From NCBI GenBank assembly GCA_965112735.1, contig OZ218959.1, forward strand, positions 2,976,001 through 3,040,000: a DNA stretch of 64,000 nt. The letters run 5' to 3'. Positions 51,399 through 61,919 of this stretch are shown here, in pieces. Each line of letters opens with the position of its first letter. Position 1 is the stretch's first letter. The notes beneath the pieces are model-generated. The model saw only the letters and a program-made list of their open reading frames with translations. It was not told the origin of the DNA and searched no databases. The stretch comes from Phaeosaccion multiseriatum (taxonomy: Eukaryota; Ochrophyta, other classes). The position numbers and the translations under genes were made by a program.

Positions 51399-52086
51399 TG
51401 GAGAAATAACAGCACTCACATGTTGTCGTCGAGCTTGGCCATGGTGGCAGCGATGCGTGTGTAAGACTCAGGCAGCACCTCGGCATTGCCATAAGTGTTG
51501 TCTGTGCGCAGGCCCAGCGTCCACGAGTCGAAGCTCTGGGCAGGAACACCGAGTTTGTTCAACACAGCAGCCATCATCCTGACTGACATACGTTCACCGA
51601 AGGACACCAAAGTGTCCAGTGATCTGGGGGGAGAGGAGGGAGGGAGGGTGGGAGGAAAGGTAGGGGTCCCGGGTGGGGGTGGATGGGGAGAGGGAGGGAG
51701 CGCAAGGGGGTGAAGGGGGGGGGGGGTGCGTGAGTGAGTGGGTGAGGGTGGGTGGGAGGTGGGTGGGAGGGAGGGAGGGAGGGAGGGAGGGAGGGAGGGA
51801 GGGAGGGAGGGAACGAAATCGTACCAATTACGTTACCCCTTTCGTACCTCGGACTGAGCTCCTTGAGGTAAGTCACCCCCGTGAGAAGGCCCTCGAGCTC
51901 CTCAATGAGGCTCTCAATGTCGGCCTTCACGTGCTTGCCCAGATCGAGCTGCTCTACAGTCACGAGGTGGAGGGTGCGGATGGCGTCGATGTACACTTTG
52001 CCGTCTTCTAGGGCGAACTTGCCGGCATTGAGCTGGTGGGGATGGCAGTGGATGGGAGGGGATGGGATGGTAGTGGATGGGGTCAG

Positions 52087-52118
<32 letters not shown>

Positions 52119-53527
52119 GATCATATGTTGTGTCAACGAGTGAGTGTGGGTGGGTGGGTGGATGGGTGTTCGAAGTTGTCGGGGGAGGTCAGGCAATGAG
52201 CGAAGGGACTGGGCAGTCGCAGTGCAAAACTATGGTGTTTCTAGGCCCCTGGGGGGAGGGCAGGGGAAGGAAGAAAGGAAGGAAGCAGCGAAGAGACTCT
52301 GCCAATCACTATTGCCGTTTGGGGTCTCTCTTGCTCTCGAGCACCACACAACTTTGCCCAACACACTTCAGATATCTTCACTCACCAAGTTGTTGGTGGT
52401 CTTGCCCATAGCACTGCACACCATGGTGGGCCTATCCCCCTGCTCAATCAGGGTCTTTACGAGGTTGCCCACCTCCATCAGCCGTTCGCCTGGGGGCCGG
52501 GCCAGGAATGGGTGCAGGACAAGTGGCATTCGCAATGAGGCCGAGAGAGAGAGAGAGAGAGAGCGAGAGAAAGAGAGAGCGAACAGATTTAGGTCCGCAG
52601 CATCGCACACTCACGAAAGCGGGGAGGGTAGTGGGTGGGATGCAGGAGAAAGAATGAAGGGCCCAAAGAATGAATGGCCCAAAGTTTCTCTCCAGGCAGA
52701 TTTGTGCACCCGTGCAGAGTCATGGCCCAACGACCCTCCCTCTCTTCTCTATCTCCCTCTCTCCCTTCCTAACCCACCCGTGGCGAGCGAAGATCCTCCA
52801 AATTTGATAACGGTCCTCAGCGTTTGTTCGCTCTCGCTCCCAGTACCCTTGAAAGGGTTGCTCATTCTCATATCTCCGATCCTCTGTACGCTCGCCTCCA
52901 CCTCGTCCACTGCCAAGTCTCCTGCACCACTGCCGGACTCATCATCGTGGTCTCTCTCTACTGTCATCGTGGCTCCAGCTGCCTCTCCCTGCCCCGCTGC
53001 TTCGCCTTGAGCAGAAGCTGACAAGGCCGTGGCGGGCTGGGACGGCGATGCCGGCGAGGAAGAAGACGAAGAGGGCGACAATGATGACGATGGTGTTTCT
53101 GACATTAGGAGAGGAGCACTACTTCTCCTCGCCCATCGACTGTTGCTGCTGCTGGTGCTGGTGATACTAATTTTGCTGGTGATGCTGCTGGTGGTGCCCA
53201 CCCTGCCACTCGCACTGGGCTGGCCCCTTTGCTGCTGATGTTGCTTGTTGTGCCGGCTACATTCAAGACAAAAAGACAGTTGCCAAAGGGAGGAGGGAGG
53301 AGGGCATGCAATTCCAAGACGTGAGAAAAAAGCAAGACAACAATCGGGGTGAAGTCAAGGATCGGCGACAGCCTATGGGCCGCAAGCCGCTTGGGGGCGC
53401 TAAGCAGACTGAAGGACGTGCCTCACCTTGCAACATGTCCGCTGCTGCCTGGGTTAAAGGCGAACGGAAGAGCCGCGGGAAGCAGTAGCAATGCCACTAC
53501 TGGCGCGAGGAAGGACGACGAAGGCAT
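49226..53527 (-). CDS. lysC: Aspartate kinase with bipartite plastid-targeting leader
   Basis: Ten exons, phase-perfect: 53527-53427, 53256-52778, 52489-52386, 52032-51848, 51623-51420, 51220-51097, 50886-50623, 50309-50145, 49770-49588 and 49354-49226; 645 residues. Exon 1 encodes a signal peptide, MPSSSFLAPVVALLLLP then AALPFAFNP. The A/F junction matches the FAP-type cleavage site of proteins sent through the ER into secondary plastids, and a Ser/Arg-rich transit-like region follows. Catalytic signatures are VIKFGGSS, SFGERMS, TLGRGGSDLTA and the DPR segment. Two C-terminal ACT domains follow (CLIDVVSTRMLGQYGFLSKV; AIISLIANVNRSSEVMAQV), the usual site of lysine/threonine feedback. It catalyses the first step from aspartate to Lys, Thr and Met. 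There is no fused homoserine dehydrogenase. Confidence 0.95.
51394..51411 (+). repeat. Variant dispersed word with CAG tract
   Basis: CAGCAGTTGGAGAAATAAC follows a CAG repeat (51364-51396), 9 nt inside the intron after aspartate kinase exon 5. A diverged member. Confidence 0.5.
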
Positions 53528-53973
53528 CGTCACCCCAGGACTCGACGGCTAAACCCTCCAAAGATCGTCCCAGATTGAAGCTGGAAAAAACAGAAATAGA
53601 AATAGACACGGAGAGAGAGATAGATACGTACAGCAAGCGAGAAGGGGAGCAATGCAGAGTCGTATACTCCTTTCTCGTAGCAACTTGCCCGTCGCAACAA
53701 GTAACACCACAAAGGGAAGTCCGGAACGGAAGATTTGTGGCGCGCCAGCAATCCCAACCCACCGGGGTCATTGACATACATTCTCCGACGGCATGTCTTG
53801 GTTTTTTCACGCTCCGAAGGCGGCGGTTTCAGAAAGGTCGCCCGGTCGGTCCCCGTCGCCCCCGCCAGGGCTCAAGGGCAACCCCCAATTCAGTTGGAGA
53901 GTTGAAGAAAGTAACAACGATGGAATAGCCGCCGTGTAATAGCTGCCCTGCAGCACTCCTCACAAGCCGTACG
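53528..53973. promoter_or_regulatory. Divergent promoter region, aspartate kinase / RGS receptor
   Basis: 446 bp between two divergent start codons. No clear core element. Confidence 0.45.
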
Positions 53974-56900
53974 ATGCGGGCACTGTCTATTGTATTGTCC
54001 GTGGCCTATGGGATATACCTTTCGGTGCTGCTTCCCAAGGCGTCGTGGTTGTGGAGATGTAAAGACATCCCGCTCATCCGGGCGAGGTTCCCGGGCCTTA
54101 CTCTCTGCCATACTCTGTACCTCATTGTCTCAACGGGATTGATTCTGCTTGCCGAGGTGCGGCGACTCGAGGAGGCCACCTTCTCCTGCAGCTACGTTGT
54201 GATGATGTCGTGGGTCGGCTTTACTGGAGTGGGTGAGTCGAGTGGTGATCACGGGCCAGCGTGAGGCTGAGGAGGGGGGCGATGGAGGTTACTGTCTAGG
54301 CTGCAAGAAACCAACGTCGCTTTCCAGGATGGCTATCGTCCCTGCCTTTACAGCGACTGAACAACAAGGCACTCCCTTCCTCTCTCTCCGCCTTCTTACG
54401 CACCTCCACCCGTCCGCCCCTCCTGCCTCTTTTCATTGTCGTTGTTGGTGTTGCTCTCAGCCATGCCATTCATTATGCGGGGGGTGAAAATGGTTGTGGC
54501 AACCGGCTCTCCTGAGACTCGGGACAAGTACCAATACATGCTGAACCCAATGTGGGCTTGGAAGGTGGTTGTCGGATCTACCATGGTCACTGTACCCATC
54601 ACCATTTCGGTGATCCTTTCGAAACCCCTCGTCATGAACGACGGCCCTGACGCTCTTTGCTACATGTTTCAGCCTTGGGCTTTCTTTGCCATTGCCACCA
54701 TGGCGTTCACTGGCGTGGTCTTTGTGTGGGTGGAGGCAGTGTACGATTCCACAGATGATTTGTTTCTCGGACAGGAGCTGCTTGTCTACTGCGTCCTCGT
54801 TGGTGGCCTTGGCGGTATGTTCTTTACGTTCCGCATTGTTACAGACCTCATGGAGGGCTTTTCCACCTCAACGAGCGTCAACCTCCTCTTTGCAGCGTTT
54901 TGTGCCGTGACTCCCATCCTGACGTTGTTTTGGTACGGGGATTTGCGCTGGGTGAAGGACTCCACTGTCCGAGCGCGAATGCTTAAGCCGAGACTCGAAT
55001 GTAGCAGCACCACGAACGTCCGCACGGTCCAAGTGCTTCCCGAGGGAGGGGCACCTACCAACCTCAAGGATGAAAGCGTCTTTTGCGACACCAAAGCCAT
55101 TCTGGAGAACGCTGAAATGGCGGCGCTGTTTGAGGAGTTCCTTCGGCGGGCCATATGCATCGAGAATCTCGATTTCCTTCGGGCAGTGGAGCAGTACGAG
55201 GAGGCACTTGCCGCGGGAAAAGGAAGAGGCACAGCCCTTCAGCAGCAGGAGAAGCAGGAGCAAGGACGAGAGGGAGAGAACGAGGCGGTGCTTATCGCTG
55301 CAAGAGGAGGAGGCACAGCCCTTCAGCAGCAGGAGAAGCAGGAGCAAGGACGAGAGGGAGAGAACGAGGCGGCGCTTATCACTGGAGAAGGAAAAGGCAC
55401 AGCCCTTCAGCAGCAGGAGAAGCAGGAGCAAGGACGAGAGGGAGAGAACGAGGCGGTGCTTATCACTGGAGAGGGAAGAGGCACAGCCCTTCCGCAGCAG
55501 GAGAAGCAGGAGCAAGGACGAGAGGGAGAGAACGAGGCGGCGCTTATCACTGGAGAAGGAAGAGGCACAGCCCTTCCGCAGCAGGAGAAGCAGGAGCAAG
55601 GACGAGAGGGAGAGAACGAGGCTGCGCTTATCGCTGCAAGAGGAGAAGGCACAGCCCTTCAGCCCCAGGAGAAGCAGGAGCAAGGACGAGAGGTGGAGAG
55701 GCCTACGGGGGAGAGCACAGCTCTCCATACCATGTACGAAGACATCTGCCTCACGTACGTGAAGCGGTTCTCCGACTTGGAGGTGAACCTCGACTCAAGT
55801 ATGCGTGCCAAGACAATGGAGCTCATGGATAAGGAGGTCTTCTGCAGCAGCGACAAGGTAAGAAGTAAGACAAAGAGAGTGAAGAGGACCGTACGCGAGC
55901 AGGCGTTCATGCATGGCCACGGGCAGCGCAGGGTAGCACCGTCATCGCTCGCGCAGTGTCAGCCTGACTCCCACTACATCCCCCCTTCGCTCCCCACCCC
56001 AGGCGGAAGACAGGTTGCAGGTATTCGATGCTGCTGTGACGGAGGTGCATGCGATGCTGGACAAAGACTTCGTCCCCAAGTTCAAGACCACCCCGGATTA
56101 TCAGAGGGCGCTGTCGGACTTGGAGAGCGGCCACGGAAGGGTCAGGAAGCCTCGTCCTCATCATAAGAGAAGGAACATCGGAAGGTTGAACAAGGCATCC
56201 AAGACGTCGACGAAGATTGCCCCAGCACCAGTAGCAGTTGGTGATACCGCAGGTAAGCAATCACAGGCCTGTACGCTTGGTTCATAGTTTTGCATGTTAC
56301 CTCAAATGATAACCATCCGAAATCTCCCCCTCTTTCTCGACGCTAAGCCTCGCTCTCCCTTCGCTCCTTCCTCCTCCCCTCGCTTGCACTCCGCACGGCC
56401 TCTCATCTTTTCGCGACCTTTCGGCCCTCCGTCTCGCAACAACAAGAACAAAGACGTGTTCAAGCTTTCGAAGCCTTCCCCGAAACCGCCAGGGTGCGCA
56501 AGCCTAAGGCGCAAAGGGGGAACCTTGCCCTCCCCCCCCCGAAACGCCGAGGTGGTGGTCGAGCAAGCTTAGAGCCTGCGACGACACCAGATGGTGGTGA
56601 AGCAAGCTCAAAGCCGTCTACCGTAGCAGACGGTGGTGGCGAGGTGAGTGGCCAGACGGAGAGCGGTGAAGTAGGCCTCGAGCCGGGGCCTCAGGCTGCA
56701 GCACCTGCTGGCGACGGTGATGGCAGTGGCAGTAGTAAGGAGACCAGTAAGGCCGGGTTAGAGCTTGCGACGGCAGAAAATGGTGGCGGAGATGCCGAGG
56801 GCCAGACGAAGAGCACCGACGAGAACCAGAAGAAGCGCGCCGAGGCCCGGCCAAAGCGTGCGACGGCTGCACCTGTACCTGCTGGCGGCGATGGAGACGC

Positions 56901-57435
56901 CGAGCAGGAGGAGAGCAAATCGAAAGAGGAGGGCACCGAGTCCAAGAAGTCCGAGAATGTCAGGGGCGTTTCAGTCGTCACGCAGGAGCCAGCAGACGGT
57001 GGTGGCGAGGTGAGTGGCCAGACGGAGAGCGGTGAAGCAGGCCTCGAGCCTGGGCCTCAGGCTACAGCACCTGCTGGCGACGGTGATGGCAGTGGCAGTA
57101 GTAAGGAGACCAGTAAGGCCGGGTTAGAGCTTGCGACGGCAGAAAATGGTGGCGGAGATGCCGAGGGCCAGACGAAGAGCACCGACGAGGACCAGAAGAA
57201 GCGCGCCGAGGCCCGGCCAAAGCGTGCGACGGCTGCACCTGTACCTGCTGGCGGCGATGGAGACGCCGAGCAGGAGGAGAGCAAATCGAAAGAGGAGGCC
57301 ACCGAGTCCAAGAAGTCCGAGAATGTCAGGGGCGCTTCCGTCGTCACGCAGGAGCCAGCAACAGCCCGGTCGGCGCCCGTGCAAAGAGGGAGCCTTGCCC
57401 TCCCTCCCCCGAAACGCCGCAACCGCGACGTCTGA
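53974..57435 (+). CDS. Seven-helix receptor fused to an RGS domain
   Basis: Exons 53974-54232, 54461-55857 and 56003-56252 have consistent phase. A fourth exon, probably starting near 56347 and ending at 57435, continues the frame (less sure). The N-terminal 230 residues hold about seven membrane helices. Exon 2 then starts an RGS domain (LENAEMAALFEEFLRRAICIEN, then FLRAVEQYEEAL). The domain is interrupted by 5.5 copies of an 84-bp repeat (28 residues: GTALQQQEKQEQGREGE...). It resumes at CLTYVKRFSDLEVNLDSSMR and closes in exon 3 (FDAAVTEVHAMLDKDFVPKF). This layout recalls plant AtRGS1, a membrane GTPase accelerator for G-alpha. The tail has two near-identical 366-bp (122-residue) repeats. 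Exon 3 ends in the dispersed word (VAVGDTAG). Confidence 0.78.
55228..55692 (+). repeat. 84-bp coding minisatellite inside the RGS domain
   Basis: Units begin with GGCACAGCCCTTC at 55228, 55312, 55396, 55480, 55564 and 55648. The frame is kept because 84 is a multiple of 3. Confidence 0.95.
56232..56247 (+). repeat. Dispersed 16-bp word, one mismatch
   Basis: TAGCAGTTGGTGATAC, 5 nt before the donor of exon 3 of the RGS gene, read as AVGDT. Confidence 0.8.
56626..57357 (+). repeat. 366-bp tandem coding duplication
   Basis: GCAGACGGTGGTGGCGAGG occurs at 56626 and 56992. The two 122-codon units differ at only a few positions. Confidence 0.92.
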
Positions 57436-57889
57436 AGGGCTATCAAACAATGGGGGGGGGGAGACGCGCGCTCTGAGAAGGGCTGTCAAGGAACGGGGAA
57501 AGGCAGAGAGAGAGAGTGGGGGCAGGGGCTGGGGGCAATCGGGCAAGCATATGGGCGTGCAATAGGGTTCTATCCGCCGACTCCAAACACAGCACCAGCC
57601 CCAAGTGCTTCTTGTAAGCGAACGTGGAGGGCTTTTCGAGCGTTGGATGTCGGGGGGGGGGGGGGGGACTGGGTATCTCAGTCCAGTGATGTAGTTGTGG
57701 GGTTCAAAATGGAGGTCCTTGTGTTTCAGTTTGCTAGTAGTCATGGCATCCGACCGAGAGGACGGAGAGAGGGGACTAGACGTACAATGATATCTCTAAG
57801 ATAGAACCCTTGTGGTCTACAACAACAGCAGACAATCACAGACAAGTGACAAATGAACAAGGGGGGGGAATAATATTGGGGCAGGTATC

Positions 57890-57920
57890 GCCGATAGATC
57901 AGCTATCGGCCCTTCGGGCC
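57890..57920. repeat. GATAG/CTATC hairpin
   Basis: GCCGATAG, loop ATCAG, CTATCGGC, overlapping a second stem GGCCC/GGGCC. The core is shared with the foldback elements to the right. Confidence 0.65.
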
Positions 57921-58072
57921 CATTCTCACTAGCCCTTACTACCATGGAATTGTGCTCATGACGCTCGCATGACGCTCATGACACTCGAGATAATTAGCAC
58001 ACGGAGCAAGATTACTCGCACATGGCATTCGACTTTCCTTTCTTTCGGGCCCAGGGCCCAGCTATACCCTCC

Positions 58073-58198
58073 TCAACCCCTGATACACTATCGCCCACAT
58101 TCTCGATAGCGCGCTATCGGGCCCCGGGGGGGCGGATAGCGCGCCGGGTGCCGGCTGCGACGGCGATAGCGGATAGCGGATAGTGTATCAGGGGTTGA
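58073..58198. mobile_element. Foldback/MITE-like element 1
   Basis: 126 bp. The 20-bp left end TCAACCCCTGATACACTATC is the exact reverse complement of the right end (58179-58198). The flanking CCCTCC at 58067-58072 and 58199-58204 looks like a 6-bp target-site duplication. The interior has the 16-bp palindrome CGATAGCGCGCTATCG (58104-58119), a GGGCCCCGGGGGGG block and repeated GATAGCG. Confidence 0.75.
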
Positions 58199-58343
58199 CC
58201 CTCCCACCCCCTCTCTCGACCTCTCCTCCTACAGAGTGGTGTGTGTCTACCTATAGCGCGCTATTGGGCTCGAAAGGCAAATAGCGCAGCTTTCGGCGTA
58301 GACTCAACAGCGCGTCAGGGGGCGAACAATGTATCAATTGATG

Positions 58344-58537
58344 GACCCCTGACGCACTATCGCCAACATTCTCGACAGCGTGCTATCGGGCCCCGGGGGG
58401 GCGGATAGCGCGCAATAGCGGATAGCGGATCGGCTGGCACCGGCGATAGCGGACAGCGTGCCGGCTGTTGCCGGCGATAGCGGACAGCGCGCCGGCTGGC
58501 GCCGGCATAGCGGATAGCGGATAGTGCGTCAGGGGTC
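58344..58537. mobile_element. Foldback/MITE-like element 2
   Basis: 194 bp, related to element 1. The ends GACCCCTGACGCACTATC (58344-58361) and its exact reverse complement (58520-58537) form an 18-bp inverted repeat. About 47 interior bases match element 1. The rest expands GCCGGCGATAGCGGACAGCG-like units. No clear target duplication. Confidence 0.7.
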
Positions 58538-58593
58538 GAAAGTGAAAAATGAATCAAGTTCTCTGTAGTCCGTATGTCTAATAGTACCGTGAA

Positions 58594-58611
58594 GTGGGGC
58601 ACCTGCCCCAC
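58594..58611. repeat. Hairpin left of the recombinase gene
   Basis: GTGGGGC, loop ACCT, GCCCCAC: a perfect 7-bp stem. A near copy lies right of the gene at 62132-62150. Confidence 0.6.
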
Positions 58612-58866
58612 GAAATAATTGTTTTGGATATTTTATGGGCCATAAATGCTCGTTTTTCAAGTTTTTTATCCAATATTTTTTGGTTGTGGGGCATTCTCCC
58701 CCCCCTCCCCACGTGGAGTTTATTTCATTCACAGCATCAGCATATTTGCACAGTGCAGCTATGTAAGAGGAGCAGCGGCTGCGCGGACGATACCCGGCTG
58801 TAACAGCTGATGCCAGTGGTGGGAGGGGCATCTCCCACGTGAATTTGCAGGAGAACAGAGTATACC

Positions 58867-61630
58867 ATGGCTGACGTCGCTGTTGCTACGGTTCCGGAAG
58901 CACCAGCAGCAGAGGGGGAAGAAGCACCGCTTACTGCAGAGCAGCAGCAGATTCAGAACCCCCGAAACAACACCATCGCCCCACGCTCGAGAAGTGGATA
59001 TGCATGCGCCTCCACGATGCTGATCCGATACCTCTTCCGCAAGCACCCGGAGCTTCTGGACCCTGACTTCAGGACAGCATTTGCTCCACCGGAGGGGGAA
59101 GAGGAGGAAGACGGGGAAGATGGGGAAGAGGAGGAAGCACAGAGGAGAGCAGCAGCAGCCGCAGCAGCCGCCGCACCTGGCGGAGCGGGTGGTGCCACTG
59201 CAGCGGCACAGCAGACGCCGGCTGAGGTGTCGAGAGCAGCGAAAGCCCAAGCAAAGGCCAAGAAGAAGGCTGAGGCGCAGTGGACGAAGCGGGTGAAGGC
59301 ACACTTGATCCAAGCACCTCGGGCGCCGCACCCTTTGCTGTTCCATCTGCTGACAGCCGACGCGTTCTTCGGGTGGCTGCTTGAAGTCAAGAAGGGGCCG
59401 AAGGGCTTATCCAAGGCCGGTGCACAGTCGAAACGCTCTGCACTCTTCAATCTGTACAGAGACTACCATCAGGAGGAGCAGCACCGCAAATTGCAAAGCG
59501 ACCTTGCGACGCTCACCAAGGGGCTGAAGAGGACGATCGCAGGAGAGAAGCAGGAGGGAAATGTCGAAGTCAGAGAAGGGAAGGCTCCCATGCCGTTCGC
59601 TCTCTACCGCGCTCTTGCCAAAGGTAAATTCCCAGCTGTGTGGAGTCAGTGGACAGTGGAAACTAGTGGAGTGGGTGGAGACAAGTGGCTGATGCATTGA
59701 CTGCCCCCCACTCACTTCCTAGCCCTGACGCCGTCTTTGGTTGCCACTGTTTCCTTCGCTTGTGTACATCGCAGCAATGCTGAGCTCGGCAGTCTGTGAG
59801 AACGGGCACAGACAGGGCGCCTTTGGCCACCCCTTCCTCGTTCTCTCCTGGAATCTGATGTGCCGCGCCACCAACTGTGTGGAGATTTGTCTCGATCATC
59901 TCGAGTGGAAGGGGGACGCGCTCTGCGTCTATTTTGGGAAGCAAAAGGGCGACCAGCTGGGAGAGAAGGCCCGACATCCTCGCCACGTCTACGCGAATCC
60001 AATCATGCCGGAGATCTGCCCCGTCCTCGCGCTTGGTGTTTACCTCCTGAGCTTTGGTTTTGAGAAGAACGCGCTGTTCGCTGGCAACAATCAGTACGAT
60101 AGGTATTGCGGCTTCCTCAGACGTACGGCGGCGGCGAACTCGTCCATTTTGGAAGGCATGGGGCTGACTCCAGAGGACCTCGGCACTCATTCTGGGCGCA
60201 AGGGCGCTGCCTCGCACGTCACAAGCGGCTCGTCCGCTGCTCCCAACCCAATTGCTGTGCAACTTCGAATGGGATGGTCTCTTCCCGGCGTCCAGGGCAT
60301 CTACTTCAACCCCATCAATGCAGCAGATCAGTATGTGGGCCGGGCTGCCTCCGGGGCGAACATCTCAGCGAAGGAGTTTGCATTGCTTCCTCCCTTTTTT
60401 CAGCGCCTCAAGGTGGACGGCACAGCGAAGGAGGGCATTGAAGACGTGCTCGCGGGAGCCATTGTGAGCTGCTTCAGGGACGTGCCGCTGAGATTGAGGA
60501 AGGTGGCTGAATTCTGTCTTGCCAGTGTGGTGTACCACGCCGGCTTTCTGCGCAGCACTCTTCAGGAGAATCACCCTCTTTTCACGACACAGCTCTTCCG
60601 AGATCAAAGGTTGCTGGCGGACCTTTCAGAGCATGTCGTGCTGAAGTATCCGGACGAGACGGACGAGATTTCTGCAACCGGGATTCCTCCCCACGTCGTG
60701 CAGCTGAGGCAATTCCAAGTCGTGGCGGACAGCGTGGCCTCTCTAGGCGGCAAGCTTGAGGTGTTGGGCCAGACGATCAAGGTCGACTTGGAGACGCTGA
60801 TCCGTGACGTTCTGGAGGAGAATGCACAGGCCTCTGGCACTGTCACCAGTCTGGGTGTGAGCAGGGCCCTGCAGACGACCCTCGACGCAGCCTTTTCTAA
60901 GAGTGGGCTCAGCGACCTTCTCGCGGCTCACCAGGCAGGCACTCTGGGCCTTGGTGAGGGTTCGAGCAGCGCCCCGCCCTCTTCTTCTTCTTGTGCAGGT
61001 GCAGATCAGCCACCTCTGTATCTCTACAACGGCCGGTGGCATACCCTTCCCGAGCACTTTGAGGTCCCTAGCTTCACTGTGCGCGCTGCTTGGGATGCTT
61101 GGATGACAGGCACTCCTCGCCTTCGAGAATTCACGACAGCAGACGTGCAGGGGAGGGCGGAGAAGCGAAGGATGTCAAAATTTTGCTGTTTGATGGGTGC
61201 GATTGAATCCGCGGCGAAAGAAAAGGGGCTCTGGAAGGACAAGCCGACGCTTGAAGAAGCGCGAAGCATGTTTGACGCAGTCAAAGACGCCTTTGACATC
61301 AAGTCTCGTTCTGATTCTCACAAGCGCCGCTTCAATCAGCTGGTGTGGACCACCGTGTATATTTTATGGAGCGCGCAGCAGGCGGACGCGAAAAAACGGG
61401 CGAAGCGGGCGAGGGCGAAGGAAAGTGGCACTGGTGCAGACGAGTCGAAGGAGGGGGATGGAGGTGATAGCGGTGCAGAGGACGACGAGGAGGGAGGTGG
61501 CAGCAGCAATGCTGCTGCTGCTGCTGCTGCTGCAACAGGAGGAGGCGGAGCCGGAGGAGGACGAGGAGGAAGGGGTGGGGGAAGGGGGGCCCAAAAAAAA
61601 ACAGCGTACTGGTACTGGTACTGCTTCTGA
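58867..61630 (+). CDS. Tyrosine recombinase (Crypton-like)
   Basis: Two exons, 58867-59623 and 59775-61630, phase 1, about 870 residues. The N-terminal half has an acidic/Ala linker and a helical region (FFGWLLEVKKGPKGLSKAGAQ) like the core-binding part of tyrosine recombinases. The catalytic half shows Arg in LMCRATN (about 59864), Lys in FGKQKG, the HSGRK box (about 60188; H-x-x-R), Trp in MGWSLPG and Tyr in GIYFNP (about 60302), i.e. the R-K-HxxR-W-Y set. Similar proteins are scattered in algal and oomycete genomes as Crypton-type transposons or domesticated copies. It would cut and rejoin DNA. The frame ends soon after an A9 run (61593-61601); the next frame continues into a zinc finger. 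Confidence 0.75.
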
Positions 61631-61919
61631 TGCTGCTTCTGCTGCTGCCTCTGATGCGGCCGCTGCGGCCGCTACTGCCGCTGCTGCCGCGTCAGCAGCG
61701 CCGTCGTTGGGCGGCTTGAGAGAGGGAGACATGGCCTTCACATGCTCGTATGGCTGTACTAAGCCCTCGCAAGTCAAGCTGTTCCTCTGCCCATCCGAAA
61801 GAGCGTGTGGAAACCTCGTGCACCACATGTGCACCGTCGAGTTTTGCGACAGCAAGGGTTTTGTGGAAGGCGATTTTGACTACTACTGTAAGCCATGCAT
61901 GATTGAGGACGGACACTAA
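61593..61919 (+). pseudogene. PHD-like zinc finger in the +1 frame, probable C-terminus of the recombinase
   Basis: Shifting +1 at the A9 run gives PKKKQRTG, an Ala-rich linker, and CSYGCTKP...LFLCPSERACGNLVHHMCTVEFC...YYCKPCM, a Cys4-His-Cys3-like PHD finger, then a stop at 61919. The recombinase frame instead ends in a short odd tail (TAYWYWYCF). One base fewer in the A run, a small intron, or frameshifting would join the two. Crypton-type proteins with extra zinc fingers are known. I cannot tell sequencing error from a real break. Confidence 0.55.

Larger units (their letters stand above)
57436..58866. other. Repeat-rich spacer upstream of the recombinase gene
   Basis: No open frame of note. 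It holds several GATAGCG-type hairpins (57890-57920 and 58245-58303), two foldback elements annotated separately, and an AT-rich segment (58610-58690) before the recombinase start. Confidence 0.6.

Noticed and set aside
54868-55728. 286-codon minus-strand frame over the 84-bp repeats
   Set aside because: Leu/Ser repeat that is the antisense of the coding minisatellite. The plus strand has helices and RGS motifs.
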